A stretch of 64,000 bases of DNA, from the NCBI RefSeq assembly GCF_002975275.1, contig NZ_PCOQ01000002.1, positions 372,001 through 436,000 on the forward strand, in the 5' to 3' direction. The position numbers were made by a program, and so were the translations under genes. The notes beneath the pieces were generated by a model that made no database searches, had not been told where the DNA came from, and was given only the letters and a program-made list of their open reading frames with translations. Every line of letters starts with the position of its first letter. Within the stretch, counting starts at the first letter, position 1. This document shows, piece by piece, positions 46,631 through 56,308 of this stretch. Source of the stretch: Achromobacter sp. MYb9 (GTDB lineage: Bacteria; Pseudomonadota; Gammaproteobacteria; Burkholderiales; Burkholderiaceae_B).

Positions 46631-47167
46631 ATGGAAGAAAGCCTCTTATCCGCTGTTCACTGGCTGTTGGGAATGCTGGCGCTGCCCTCGGTGGGCCTGT
46701 CGGCCATTTTCACGGTGTCGCTCGTGTCCGCCACCTTGCTGCCGCTAGGCTCCGAGCCGGCGGTGTTCGGCTACATCAAGTTGTCGCCTGACATGTTCTG
46801 GCCTGCCGTTCTGGTGGCCACCGCGGGCAATACCGTGGGCGGGGCGATCAGCTATTGGATGGGCCTGGGCGCTGAAAAGGCCGTCGAGCGCTGGAAGGAA
46901 AAGCACCCCCATCCGCACCCCGACGCGACCGAAAGCGGCCGCATGCGCGGGCGCTGGAACGAGCGGGCGCATGACTGGATCCACCGCATGGGGCCGCCGG
47001 CCTTGCTGCTATCTTGGCTGCCCGCGGTGGGCGACCCGCTGTGCGCGGTGGCGGGATGGTTGCGGCTGTCGTTCTGGCCGTGCGTGCTGTATATGGCCAT
47101 CGGCAAATTCCTGCGTTATCTGGTGATGACCGCCAGCTTGCTGTGGTTCTTTCCCGGGCAGGTTTGA
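46631..47167 (+). CDS. YqaA-family inner-membrane protein (DedA/VTT superfamily)
   Basis: A 178-residue membrane protein of the SNARE-associated/VTT superfamily. Hydrophobic helices are broken by the conserved segments VSATLLPLGSEPAVFGY, GNTVGGAISYWMGLG and LSWLPAVGDPLCAVAGWLR. DedA relatives act as lipid (undecaprenyl-phosphate or phosphatidylethanolamine) flippases. YqaA itself has no assigned function. It is divergent from ilvA and has its own weak terminator (TGGGGA/TCCCCA near 47187-47211). Confidence 0.85.
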   Translation: MEESLLSAVHWLLGMLALPSVGLSAIFTVSLVSATLLPLGSEPAVFGYIKLSPDMFWPAVLVATAGNTVGGAISYWMGLGAEKAVERWKEKHPHPHPDATESGRMRGRWNERAHDWIHRMGPPALLLSWLPAVGDPLCAVAGWLRLSFWPCVLYMAIGKFLRYLVMTASLLWFFPGQV

Positions 47168-47240
47168 GGCTGACTGAAAGCTTAAATGGGGACGCATTGG
47201 TGCCGTTTCCCCACGCTTTTGGCCGGCTTCCTAGGGGTAT

Positions 47241-47269
47241 TTGGGGTCAAGTCCGGCTGATGGCATAAA
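47241..47269 (+). promoter_or_regulatory. Candidate promoter of the large oxidoreductase
   Basis: TTGGGG (47241-47246), 17 nt, CATAAA (47264-47269), in the AT-rich end of the 131 bp gap upstream of the oxidoreductase. The TAAAAT register with a 19 nt spacer is an alternative. Confidence 0.3.
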
Positions 47270-47298
47270 ATAATTTTTTATGGGCCCCTCTTGCCGCC

Positions 47299-50200
47299 AT
47301 GAACGCCCCACTCGCTAGCCACATCTTGAACGGGGCGATGCCGCCCGCAGCACCCGCGCGATTGCGCGAAATTCCCTACAACTACACGTCGTTTTCCGAC
47401 CGCGAGATTGTCGGCCGGCTATTGGGCGAAGACGCCTGGAGCCTGCTGTCCGACCTGCGCGGCGAACGCCGTACCGGCCGCTCCGCGCGGATGCTGTACG
47501 AAGTGCTGGGCGACATCTGGGTCGTGCGCCGCAATCCGTATCTGCAGGACGACCTGCTGGACAACCCCAAGCGCCGCAAGCAGCTCATCGACGCCTTGCA
47601 TCACCGCCTGGGAGAGATCGACCGCCGCCGCGAACCGGGCACGCCCACCGAGGAAGGCCACGATCCGCACCGTGACGAAAAGGTCGTTGGCCTGCTGGCC
47701 CGCGCCCGTTCCGCCATCGCCGCGTTCGAGGGCGAATTCGACCAGACCACCATGATGCGCAAGCAGGCGCAGAAGGTGCTGGGCCGCATCACGGCGCGCG
47801 ACAACATCAAGTTCGACGGCCTGTCGCGCGTGTCCCACGTGACGGACGCGACCGACTGGCGCGTGGAATACCCGTTCGTGGTGCTGACGCCGGATTCCGA
47901 AGACGAGATCGCCGCGCTGGTCACGGCCTGTATCGAGCTGGGCCTGACCATCGTCCCGCGCGGGGGCGGCACCGGTTATACCGGCGGCGCCATCCCGCTG
48001 ACGTGGAAGTCGGCCGTCATCAACACCGAGAAATTCGACAAGCTGGGCAAGGTCGAGTCCTGTATCTTGCCCGGGCTGACCGAGCCCGTGGCCGTCATCC
48101 ATGCCGGCGCCGGCGTGGTGACCAAGCGGGTGTCGGAAGCGGCCGAAGCCGCCGGCTTCGTGTTCGCGGTGGACCCGACGTCGGCCGAAGCGTCTTGCGT
48201 GGGCGGCAACATCGCCATGAACGCGGGCGGCAAAAAGGCCGTGCTGTGGGGCACCGCGCTGGACAACCTGGCCTGGTGGCGCATGGTCGATCCGGACGGC
48301 AACTGGCTGGAAGTCACCCGCCTGGAACACAACATGGGCAAGATCCATGATGTGGAGCTGGCCCGTTTCGAACTCAAGTGGTTTGACGGCAAAGGCAAGC
48401 CCGGCGAACGCCTGCTCAAGACCGAAACGCTGGAAATCAAAGGCCGCGTGTTCCGCAAGGAAGGGCTGGGCAAGGACGTCACGGACAAGTTCCTGGCCGG
48501 CCTGCCGGGCATCCAGAAGGAAGGTTGCGACGGCCTGATCACGTCCGCGCGCTGGGTGCTGCACCGCATGCCGCGCCACACGCGCACGGTCTGCATGGAA
48601 TTCTTCGGGCAGGCGCGCGACGCCATCCCGTCGATTGTCGAGGTCAAGGGCTACCTGGACGGCGAAGGCCGCGCGCGCGGCGCCATCCTGGCCGGGCTGG
48701 AACACCTGGACGAACGCTATCTGCGCGCGGTCGGCTACGCCACCAAGAGCAAGCGGGGCGTGCTGCCCAAGATGGTCCTGATCGGCGACATCGTCGGCGA
48801 CGACGATGACGCCGTGGCCGCTGCCGCCAGCGAAGTCGTGCGCCTGGCCAACACGCGCCACGGCGAAGGCTTTGTGGCCGTCAGCCCCGAGGCGCGCAAG
48901 AAGTTCTGGCTGGACCGCTCGCGCACCGCCGCCATCGCGCGCCACACCAACGCCTTCAAGATCAACGAAGACGTGGTGATTCCGTTGCCCCGCATGGGCG
49001 AATACACGGATCACATCGAACGCATCAATATCGAACTGTCGACCAGCAACAAGTTGAAGCTGCTGGGCGCGCTGGACGCCTACCTGTGCACCCCGCTGCC
49101 GGTGGGCAAGGCCGACGACGCCGATATCGAAAGCACTCGCGCCGAAGTGCTGGCCGACCGCACGCGCCAGGCGCTTGAGCTGCTGGGCAGCGTGCGCCAG
49201 CGCTGGCAATGGCTGCTGGACAACCTGGACCTGCCGCTGGCGCAGGCGTTGCCGGACCTGCAAGCGCTGGGCCTGGGCGACGTCCATGCCACGCTGACGG
49301 ACCGCTTGGCCGCGCAACCGACCGCCCGAGTGTTCGACGTGGTGCAGGACCGCACGATCCGCGTGTCCTGGAAGGTCGAAGTGCTGCCCGGCCTGCAGCG
49401 CGCGTTCTCCGGCGCCGCTTACAAGAAGATCGTCGATGAGCTCGTCGCCATCCACGGCCGCGTGTTGAAAAGCCGCGTGTTCGTCGCGCTGCACATGCAC
49501 GCCGGCGACGGCAACGTGCACACCAACATCCCGGTCAACTCGGACGACTACGAAATGCTGCGCGAGGCCCATCAGGCCGTCGACCGCATCATGCAGATCG
49601 CCCGCGACCTGGACGGCGTGATCTCCGGCGAGCACGGCATCGGCCTGACCAAGTACGAATTCCTGACCGAAGCCGAACTGGCGCCGTTCCAGGACTACAA
49701 GCGTCGCGTCGACCCCAACGGCCACTTCAACGCCGGCAAGCTGATGCCGGGCGCCGACCTGCGCCACGCCTGGACGCCCAGCTTCAACCTGATGGGCCAC
49801 GAGTCGCTGATCATGCAGCAAAGCGACATCGGCGCCATCTCGGAATCCATCAAGGACTGCCTGCGTTGCGGCAAGTGCAAGCCGGTGTGCGCCACCCACG
49901 TGCCGCGTGCCAACCTGCTGTATTCGCCCCGTAACAAGATCCTGGCGACGTCGTTGCTGGTTGAAGCCTTCCTGTACGAAGAGCAGACCCGCCGCGGTGT
50001 CAGCCTGAAGCACTGGGAAGAATTCGAAGACGTGGCCGATCACTGCACGGTCTGCCACAAGTGCTACAACCCCTGTCCGGTCGATATCGACTTCGGCGAC
50101 GTGTCGATGAACATGCGCGCCGTGCTGCGCCGCATGGGCCGCAAGTCGTTCAACCCGGGCACGGCCAGCGCCATGTTCTTCCTGAACGCCAAGGATCCGG

Positions 50201-51258
50201 CCACGATCAACGCCACCCGCAAGGCGATGGTGGGCGTGGGCTACAAGGTGCAGCGCGCCGCGCATGACCTGTTCTCGGGTCTTGTGAAGAAGCAGACGGC
50301 CAAGCCGCCGGCCACCGTTGGCAAGCCGCCGCTGCGCGAGCAGATCGTGCACTTCGTGAACAAGAAAATGCCCGGCGGGCTGCCCAAACAGGCGGCGCGC
50401 AAGCTGCTGGACATCGAAGACGCGAACTACGTGCCGATCATCCGGGACCCCAAGGCCACGACCGCCGACACCGAGGCCGTGTTCTATTTCCCTGGCTGCG
50501 GTTCCGAACGCCTGTTCTCGCAAGTCGGCCTGGCCACGCAGGCCATGCTGTGGCATGCGGGCGTGCAGACCGTGCTGCCGCCGGGCTACCTGTGCTGCGG
50601 CTATCCTCAGCGCGGCAACGGCATGACGGACAAGGCCGAGCAGATCATCACCGACAACCGGGTGCTGTTCCACCGGGTCGCCAATACGCTGAACTACCTG
50701 GATATCAAGACGGTGGTGGTCAGCTGCGGCACCTGCTATGACCAGTTGTCGGGCTATGAATTCGACAAGATCTTCCCGGGCTGCCGTCTGATCGACATTC
50801 ACGAGTACCTGCTTGAAAAGGGCATCAAGCTGGAAGGCGCCAAGGGCGTGCGGTACATGTACCACGACCCCTGCCACACGCCGATGAAGCTGCAGGAGCC
50901 GATGAAGACGGTGCGCGCCCTGGTGGGCGACGACGCCGTCAAGAGCGACCGCTGCTGCGGCGAGTCGGGCACCCTGGCGGTCAGCCGGCCGGACATCTCC
51001 ACGCAAGTGCGCTTCCGCAAGCAAGAAGAACTGCTGAAGGGCGATGCCGCGCTGCGCAGCGACGGCTTCGCGGGCGACGTGAAAGTGCTGACGTCCTGCC
51101 CGTCCTGCTTGCAGGGCCTGTCGCGCTATGAAGGCGACGTCAAGATGGAAGCCGACTACATCGTTGTCGAAATGGCCCGCCACATCCTGGGCGAAGGCTG
51201 GATGGAAGACTACGTGAAACGCGCGAACGCGGGCGGCATCGAGCGCGTGCTGGTGTAA
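47299..51258 (+). CDS. Large FAD/iron-sulfur oxidoreductase with DUF3683 domain (D-lactate/glycolate dehydrogenase type)
   Basis: A 1319-residue fusion, the longest gene in the window. An N-terminal DUF3683-like region (about residues 1-185) precedes a PCMH FAD-binding domain (about 195-400, with [17 protein letters not shown]) and an FAD-linked oxidase C-terminal domain with the [11 protein letters not shown] segment. Two 4Fe-4S clusters follow ([11 protein letters not shown] from residue 854; [12 protein letters not shown] from 916), then two CCG cysteine-rich domains (about 1065-1145 and 1190-1290; PGCGSE, CCGYPQ, CGTC, DPCH, CCGES, CPSC). It probably oxidises a 2-hydroxyacid such as D-lactate and passes electrons to quinone. 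No signal peptide; it stands alone. Confidence 0.88.
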   Translation: MNAPLASHILNGAMPPAAPARLREIPYNYTSFSDREIVGRLLGEDAWSLLSDLRGERRTGRSARMLYEVLGDIWVVRRNPYLQDDLLDNPKRRKQLIDALHHRLGEIDRRREPGTPTEEGHDPHRDEKVVGLLARARSAIAAFEGEFDQTTMMRKQAQKVLGRITARDNIKFDGLSRVSHVTDATDWRVEYPFVVLTPDSEDEIAALVTACIELGLTIVPRGGGTGYTGGAIPLTWKSAVINTEKFDKLGKVESCILPGLTEPVAVIHAGAGVVTKRVSEAAEAAGFVFAVDPTSAEASCVGGNIAMNAGGKKAVLWGTALDNLAWWRMVDPDGNWLEVTRLEHNMGKIHDVELARFELKWFDGKGKPGERLLKTETLEIKGRVFRKEGLGKDVTDKFLAGLPGIQKEGCDGLITSARWVLHRMPRHTRTVCMEFFGQARDAIPSIVEVKGYLDGEGRARGAILAGLEHLDERYLRAVGYATKSKRGVLPKMVLIGDIVGDDDDAVAAAASEVVRLANTRHGEGFVAVSPEARKKFWLDRSRTAAIARHTNAFKINEDVVIPLPRMGEYTDHIERINIELSTSNKLKLLGALDAYLCTPLPVGKADDADIESTRAEVLADRTRQALELLGSVRQRWQWLLDNLDLPLAQALPDLQALGLGDVHATLTDRLAAQPTARVFDVVQDRTIRVSWKVEVLPGLQRAFSGAAYKKIVDELVAIHGRVLKSRVFVALHMHAGDGNVHTNIPVNSDDYEMLREAHQAVDRIMQIARDLDGVISGEHGIGLTKYEFLTEAELAPFQDYKRRVDPNGHFNAGKLMPGADLRHAWTPSFNLMGHESLIMQQSDIGAISESIKDCLRCGKCKPVCATHVPRANLLYSPRNKILATSLLVEAFLYEEQTRRGVSLKHWEEFEDVADHCTVCHKCYNPCPVDIDFGDVSMNMRAVLRRMGRKSFNPGTASAMFFLNAKDPATINATRKAMVGVGYKVQRAAHDLFSGLVKKQTAKPPATVGKPPLREQIVHFVNKKMPGGLPKQAARKLLDIEDANYVPIIRDPKATTADTEAVFYFPGCGSERLFSQVGLATQAMLWHAGVQTVLPPGYLCCGYPQRGNGMTDKAEQIITDNRVLFHRVANTLNYLDIKTVVVSCGTCYDQLSGYEFDKIFPGCRLIDIHEYLLEKGIKLEGAKGVRYMYHDPCHTPMKLQEPMKTVRALVGDDAVKSDRCCGESGTLAVSRPDISTQVRFRKQEELLKGDAALRSDGFAGDVKVLTSCPSCLQGLSRYEGDVKMEADYIVVEMARHILGEGWMEDYVKRANAGGIERVLV

Positions 51259-51284
51259 GCGGCACGAGCAAGCCGCCTTTGCGC

Positions 51285-51319
51285 AAAAAAAAACGCGGCC
51301 AGCGATGGCCGCGTTTTTT
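51285..51319. terminator. Bidirectional intrinsic terminator
   Basis: AAACGCGGCC (51291-51300), loop AGCGAT, GGCCGCGTTT (51307-51316), flanked by nine A residues on one side and six T residues on the other. It separates the oxidoreductase and the convergent Bug gene. Confidence 0.88.
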
Positions 51320-51332
51320 ACGTCTTGCCGGA

Positions 51333-52301
51333 TCACTCCAGCTTGATGTTTGCCTTCTTGATGACGTCGGCCCAGGCGCTACGCTCCTGTTCGGCATACG
51401 CCTTGAAGTCCTGCGCGGACATCGGCATGGGGATCACGCCCATGTCCAGCATCTTTTGCGATACGGCGGGGTTTTTAAGCGTGGCGTCCAGATCGGCCGA
51501 CAGTTTCTTGACCACGGCTTCCGGCACGCCGGCCGGGCCGACCAGGCCTTGCCATGCATAGGCGGTGAAGTTGGCCACGCCTTGTTCGGCCATCGTGGGC
51601 GTGTCGGGCAGCACGGACACGCGCTCGGGGGTGGCGGCGGCCAGGACGCGCAACTTGCCGGCCTTCACGTTGGGCAGGCCCGAGGCCAGGTCGATGAACA
51701 TCACGTCCACCTGTCCGCCCAGCAGGTCCTGGATGGCGGGGGCGGCGCCCTTGTAGGGCACGTGCAGCAGGTTGGCGCCCGTGCGCTGCTTGAAGAGCTC
51801 CAGCGCCAGGTGATGCGGCGAGCCCGCGCCGGCGGAGGCCGCCGTCAGCTTGCCCGGTTCCTTCTTGGCGGCGGCCAGCACGTCGTCGACCGTCTTGTAC
51901 GGCGAATTGACGTTCACGGCCAGCAACAGCGGGAACTTGGCGATGCCGCCGATGTAGGTGAATCTGGCCGGATCGTAGGACAGCTTCGCGTACAGCGACG
52001 AGTTGAACGCCAGCGTGCCGGAGTCGGCCGTGCCGATCAGGTAGCCGGTGGGCTCGGCTTGCGCGATGGCCGTGGCGCCGATGATGGTGGCGGCGCCGGG
52101 GCGGTTTTCAACGACGATGGTCTGGCCCAAGGGCTTTTCCAGCCCACTGGCGACCGTGCGGGCCACCACGTCCGTGCCGCCGCCGGCGGGGTAGGGCACG
52201 ATCCAGCGGATCGGCTGCGTGGGCCAGGATTGGGCGGATGCCGTGGCGGCGGCCAGCGACAGGGCGGCCAGCGCCAATAGGCGCCGTGCGGGGTTCTGCA
52301 T
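51333..52301 (-). CDS. Bug-family (TctC-type) tripartite tricarboxylate solute-binding protein
   Basis: Periplasmic binding protein of a family greatly expanded in Bordetella and Achromobacter. The signal peptide (residues 1-23, ending ASAQS) is followed by WPTQPIRWIVPYPAGGGTDVVAR and NRPGAATIIGATAIAQAEPTGYLIGT. At 322 residues it is typical. No tctA or tctB membrane genes are adjacent, which is usual for orphan Bug genes. The ligand is likely a small carboxylate; it cannot be specified. Confidence 0.93.
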   Translation of the reverse strand: MQNPARRLLALAALSLAAATASAQSWPTQPIRWIVPYPAGGGTDVVARTVASGLEKPLGQTIVVENRPGAATIIGATAIAQAEPTGYLIGTADSGTLAFNSSLYAKLSYDPARFTYIGGIAKFPLLLAVNVNSPYKTVDDVLAAAKKEPGKLTAASAGAGSPHHLALELFKQRTGANLLHVPYKGAAPAIQDLLGGQVDVMFIDLASGLPNVKAGKLRVLAAATPERVSVLPDTPTMAEQGVANFTAYAWQGLVGPAGVPEAVVKKLSADLDATLKNPAVSQKMLDMGVIPMPMSAQDFKAYAEQERSAWADVIKKANIKLE

Positions 52302-52467
52302 GGGGTGTCTCCTCGTGCGGGGTCTGTATTGAGCGCGACGCCAGTGGCAATCGAGTCTTGCGCCGTCAGTGTGCGTCGCTATTTTTGCGACGCTATTATG
52401 CCTCGCGTTGCCACCGGAAAGGCGGGGTCATGCCCCCCGGTTTTCCCGCACAGCACCCCGCCGCGGG

Positions 52468-53187
52468 CTACTGCGGATCCGGGTAGGTGCGCGCCCCGAA
52501 GATCGCCGTGCCGATGCGCACTTCGGTCGACCCTTCCTCGATCGCCAGTTCGAAATCGCCGCTCATGCCCATCGACAAGCGATCCAGCGAGATCCCGGCG
52601 ATGTCTTCGGCGCGTAACTGGTCGCGTAGTTCGCGTAGCGCGCGAAAGCAGGCGCGGACTTCCTCGGGGTCAGGCGAATTCACGGCCAGCGTCATCAAGC
52701 CCTTTACCCGCAAGGTGGGGAATTCGGCGGCGATGCGCCGCAGGAAGGCGGCCACGTCTTCGGGGGCCATGCCAAACTTGCTGGGTTCCGCCGAGGTCTT
52801 CACCTGCACCAGGACGTCCAGCGTGCGGCCTTCGTTCAGCAGCCGGCGGTGCAGCGCTTCGGCCAGGTCGGGCCGGTCCAGGGACTGGACTTCGGTCGCG
52901 TCGCGGGCGGCGTCTTTGGATTTGTTGGTCTGCAGGTGCCCGATCAGCACCCATTGCAGGCCCTGGCCGCTCAACGCGGCGGCTTTCTGGCGAATTTCCT
53001 GCGTCTTGTTTTCGCCAAACCGGGTCAGGCCCAGCGCCATGGCTTCGCGGATCGCGTCCACGTCGAAGGTCTTGCTGACGGGCAGCAGGACGACGCTGTC
53101 GGGCGCGCGTCCGGCGCGCGCGCACGCGCGGGCGATGCGTTGCTGGATATGGGCGAGGCGCCCGGCCATGGTGTCTACGACGGTCAT
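52468..53187 (-). CDS. YggS-family PLP homeostasis protein
   Basis: Cytosolic fold-type III PLP-binding protein (PLPBP), 239 residues. The PLP lysine lies in LLPVSKTF (about Lys38), with GLTRFGENKTQEI, WVLIGHLQTNKSKDA and LSMGMSGDFELAIEEGSTEVRIGTAIFG marking the family. It buffers PLP and affects amino-acid pools rather than catalysing a known reaction. It stands alone between the Bug gene and a divergent aminotransferase. Confidence 0.93.
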   Translation of the reverse strand: MTVVDTMAGRLAHIQQRIARACARAGRAPDSVVLLPVSKTFDVDAIREAMALGLTRFGENKTQEIRQKAAALSGQGLQWVLIGHLQTNKSKDAARDATEVQSLDRPDLAEALHRRLLNEGRTLDVLVQVKTSAEPSKFGMAPEDVAAFLRRIAAEFPTLRVKGLMTLAVNSPDPEEVRACFRALRELRDQLRAEDIAGISLDRLSMGMSGDFELAIEEGSTEVRIGTAIFGARTYPDPQ

Positions 53188-53384
53188 GCAGCTCTCTTGC
53201 AGGAACAGGATGTCCCATAGTGTAGGACTGCGCAGGATCGTTTCGCCACACTGGCCGCTTTCGCCGTTGACCCTGCGTAATCGGCAGGCTTAGAATTTAT
53301 GGAGATTTGTTTATATTTCAATGTTCTATGCCACCTGTGCCGCCCGCCGGACGACACGGTTTCCCCCCTTTCCAGTCCCCCGCC

Positions 53385-54626
53385 ATGTCCAGCGCTGCGC
53401 CAGAATACGCCTTTGCCACGCCTTTCCTGAATCCCCCCGCTTCCCCCATCCGATCGCTCATGCCCTACGCCATGCGGCCGGGCACGATCTCGCTGGCGGG
53501 CGGCTACCCCGCGCAAGAGCTTTTCGATGTGGAAGGCCTGTCCATCGCGTCGACCCAGGTGCTGGCCCGCCTGGGCGCCTGCCTGCAGTATTCCAATATC
53601 GACGGCCAGGCCACCCTGCGCCACGAATTGGCGCGCCTGTCCGCCGCGCGCGGCCTGCAATGCAACGCCGACACCGAACTGATGGTGACCGGCGGATCGC
53701 AGCAGGCGCTGGCGCTGCTGACCCGCGTGATGTTGCAACCCGGCGACCACGCCATCATCGAATCGCCCGCCTTTCCGAATTCCGTCCAGGCCCTGCGCTA
53801 TACGGGCGCCACCGTGCATACCGTGCCCTCCGGGCCCGACGGGATCGATGTGGACGCGCTGGACGAGCTGGCCAGCCGGATCAAGCCGAAGATGGTCTGC
53901 GTGGTGGCGTCGTTCTCGAACCCGTGTGGCGCGACCCTTACGCGCCAGCGCCGCCTGCGGCTGCTTGAACTGGCGGTGAAGCACCGTTTCCTGATCGTCG
54001 AAGACGATCCCTACAGCGAATTGCGCTTTGCCGGCGAGGCGGTGCCGCCCATCGCCGCCCTGGCCGAGGGCGAGGCCCGGCATTGGGCGGTGTATCTGGC
54101 CAGCATGTCCAAAACGATGGCGCCCGCGCTTCGCATCGGCTGGCTGGTGGCGCCGCCCGAGATCCGCCGCCGCTGCGTCGGCGCCAAGGCGGCCGACGAC
54201 ATGGCTTCGTCCGCCTGGATCCAGGAAGTCGTGGCGCAATACCTTGCCAATGGCCGCTACGAAGAGCACGTGCCGCGCATTCGCGCCGCGTATGGTCGGC
54301 GTTGCGACGCGATGGCGGAATCGCTGGCCCGCGAACTCAACGGCCGCGTCCGCTTCAGCAAGCCCGAAGGCGGCATGTTCTTCTGGGCGCGCCTGACGGG
54401 CGACGTGGATGCCACGCGCCTGTTGCCTTACGCAATCGAGCACGAAGTGGTTTATGTGCCCGGCAAGGCGTTCTACGCCAATGCGGATCAGGCGGACCTG
54501 TTCGCCATGCGCATGTCGTTCGCCACCATGAACGAAAGCCAGATCGCCCAGGGCATGGTCCGGCTGGGCCGCGCGCTCGATGCCTGCGAAGCCAACGAAC
54601 CCGTGTCGATTTCGCTGGCGGCTTGA
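53385..54626 (+). CDS. PLP-dependent aminotransferase (class I/II, 2-aminoadipate type)
   Basis: A fold-type I aminotransferase, with the PLP lysine in YLASMSKTMAPALRIGW, the SNPCGATL loop and VEDDPYSELRF. It resembles the LysN/2-aminoadipate or valine-pyruvate aminotransferase subfamily, without the GntR helix of MocR. The start is uncertain: MSSAAPEY (413 residues) is used; an ATG at 53328 would add 19 Pro-rich residues, and neither has a clear ribosome site. It lies 180 nt upstream of an amino-acid binding protein, which suggests amino-acid catabolism. Confidence 0.85.
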   Translation: MSSAAPEYAFATPFLNPPASPIRSLMPYAMRPGTISLAGGYPAQELFDVEGLSIASTQVLARLGACLQYSNIDGQATLRHELARLSAARGLQCNADTELMVTGGSQQALALLTRVMLQPGDHAIIESPAFPNSVQALRYTGATVHTVPSGPDGIDVDALDELASRIKPKMVCVVASFSNPCGATLTRQRRLRLLELAVKHRFLIVEDDPYSELRFAGEAVPPIAALAEGEARHWAVYLASMSKTMAPALRIGWLVAPPEIRRRCVGAKAADDMASSAWIQEVVAQYLANGRYEEHVPRIRAAYGRRCDAMAESLARELNGRVRFSKPEGGMFFWARLTGDVDATRLLPYAIEHEVVYVPGKAFYANADQADLFAMRMSFATMNESQIAQGMVRLGRALDACEANEPVSISLAA

Positions 54627-54712
54627 TCCGGGCCACGCCCGCCCGCGCACGGCGTGGCTATGCTGAAGGCCGGTTCCGCCGTGCCCGCATCGGGCGGCGG
54701 ACGGGCATACCT

Positions 54713-54731
54713 AAATAAGCGCTTGTTATTT
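54713..54731. promoter_or_regulatory. Candidate operator AAATAA-N7-TTATTT
   Basis: A symmetric AT-rich site around AAGCGCTT, overlapping the start of a putative -35 box. It lies about 75 nt upstream of the amino-acid binding protein. Confidence 0.3.
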
Positions 54732-54756
54732 GGCGTGGGCGCTTCATGTCTATAAG
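54729..54756 (+). promoter_or_regulatory. Candidate promoter of the amino-acid binding protein gene
   Basis: TTTGGC (54729-54734), 16 nt, TATAAG (54751-54756), about 50 nt upstream of the start codon. Confidence 0.3.
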
Positions 54757-54805
54757 CTTCTCGCCTCGGCGCGTTCCCGCGCCCGGCATAACAGGAATCC
54801 AGGTC

Positions 54806-55822
54806 ATGAACATTGCAAAAGGATTGGCGGGCGCGGCGCTCTTGATGGCGGCGGCGCAAGGCGCGCAGGCGGCAACACTGGACGTCGTGCGTCAGCGCGG
54901 CGCAGTGGCTTGCGGCACGACCACGGGCTTCGCAGGTTTTTCGGCGCCCGACGCGCAAGGCAAATGGCAGGGGCTGGACGTGGATCTGTGCCGCGCCATC
55001 GCCGCAGCGGTTTTCGGCGACGCCGACAAGATCAAGGTGGTGCCGTTGAATTCTCAGCAGCGCTTCACCGCGCTGCAATCCGGCGAAGTCGACGTGCTGA
55101 CGCGCAACACCACCGTGACGCAGCAGCGCGATACCGCGCTGGGCATCATCCACGCTGGCATCAACTTCTACGACGGCCAGGGCTTCCTGGTGCCCAAGTC
55201 GCTGGGCGTGAAGAGCGCCAAAGAGATCAACGGCGCCACCATCTGCCTGCAGACCGGCACGTCCAACGAGAACACGCTGGCCGACTGGGCGCGCGCCAAC
55301 AACGTGACCTACAAGCCGGTGGTGATCGAGACCTTCAACGAAGTGGTGAACGCGTTCGCCGCGGGCCGCTGCGACGTCTTTTCCACGGATGCCTCGGGCC
55401 TGGCCTCGATCCGTATCTCGAAGCTGCAAAATCCCGACGACTACATCGTGCTGCCCGAGATCATCTCGAAAGAGCCGCTGGGCCCCTTCGTGCGCCAGGG
55501 CGATGATGCCTGGCTCAATATCGTGCGCTGGTCGTTGTCGGCAATGATCGAAGCCGAGGAATACGGCGTGACGTCCAAGAACGTGGACGAACAGGCCAAG
55601 AGCACCAACCCCAACATCAAGCGCATCCTGGGCGTCACGCCCGGCGGCGGCGCCAATCTGGGGCTGAACGAAAAATGGGCCTACAACATCGTCAAGCAGG
55701 TGGGGAACTATGGCGAGAGTTTCGAGCGCAACGTCGGCCAGGGTAGCCCGCTGAAGATCAAGCGCGGCCTGAATGCACAGTGGACGCAAGGCGGCTTGAT
55801 GTACGCGTTGCCGATCCGCTGA
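54806..55822 (+). CDS. General L-amino-acid ABC transporter substrate-binding protein (AapJ-like)
   Basis: Periplasmic family 3 binding protein, 338 residues. The signal peptide (residues 1-22, ending GAQA) is followed by TLDVVRQRGAVACGTTTGFAGF, GKWQGLDVDLCRAIAAAVFGD and VLTRNTTVTQQRDTALGI, the AapJ/BztA pattern. The start has AGGA upstream. No permease or ATPase gene (aapQMP) follows, since the next gene is convergent, so the importer must use components encoded elsewhere. It is probably for glutamate, aspartate or a wide amino-acid range. Confidence 0.9.
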   Translation: MNIAKGLAGAALLMAAAQGAQAATLDVVRQRGAVACGTTTGFAGFSAPDAQGKWQGLDVDLCRAIAAAVFGDADKIKVVPLNSQQRFTALQSGEVDVLTRNTTVTQQRDTALGIIHAGINFYDGQGFLVPKSLGVKSAKEINGATICLQTGTSNENTLADWARANNVTYKPVVIETFNEVVNAFAAGRCDVFSTDASGLASIRISKLQNPDDYIVLPEIISKEPLGPFVRQGDDAWLNIVRWSLSAMIEAEEYGVTSKNVDEQAKSTNPNIKRILGVTPGGGANLGLNEKWAYNIVKQVGNYGESFERNVGQGSPLKIKRGLNAQWTQGGLMYALPIR

Positions 55823-55834
55823 CCGGCTACCTCG

Positions 55835-56308
55835 TCATCCCCGCCGATACAGCTGCGCGATTTTCACAAAGGCGCTGCGCAATTCGCGCGTGCCTCCCTG
55901 GAGGATCACCGGCCGTCCCCGGTGGGTGAACACCACCAGCCGTTTCGAGAACAGCATGGGCACGAAGCGCGCGTAGCGCACGTCTTCCCAGGCGACTTCG
56001 CGGCGGGTGAACCACGTCTGGCGCAGGCCGCGTTCATCGATGGTGGTGATCGACGTCTGCATGTGCCACGACACGAACAGCAGGCCCACGAAGCACAGCA
56101 CCACCACCACCGCCAGCACGGTATCGAACGGCTGCGCGGGCGCGCGGATGGCGGTCGTCACCACCTGCACGCCCAGCACCGCCAGGATCACCCATGCCAG
56201 GATGCGCACCCAGTCGGGCCATGCTTGGCCCGACAGTGGCAGCGGGCCGATGTCGCGCAGCAACGCTGCGCGATCTTCCATGGCGGGGGCGGTGTCAGGC
56301 GTGGTCAT
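55835..56308 (-). CDS. Small membrane protein with a PH-like domain
   Basis: A 157-residue protein of unknown function. Two membrane helices (about residues 34-53 and 60-80) are followed by a short soluble part (TSITTIDERGLRQTWFTRREVAWEDVRYARF) that has the pattern of a bacterial PH (YdbS/YcxB-type) domain. It starts with ATG overlapping the stop of the HMG-CoA lyase gene, so it is co-transcribed with it. The functional link is unknown. The start at MTTPDT is chosen for this overlap. Confidence 0.65.
   Translation of the reverse strand: MTTPDTAPAMEDRAALLRDIGPLPLSGQAWPDWVRILAWVILAVLGVQVVTTAIRAPAQPFDTVLAVVVVLCFVGLLFVSWHMQTSITTIDERGLRQTWFTRREVAWEDVRYARFVPMLFSKRLVVFTHRGRPVILQGGTRELRSAFVKIAQLYRRG

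Noticed and set aside
47419-51336. 1305-codon minus-strand open frame opposite the large oxidoreductase
   Set aside because: It is the antisense shadow of a strongly supported coding sequence with clear FAD and iron-sulfur motifs; the His/Gly/Gln-rich translation is typical of such shadows.
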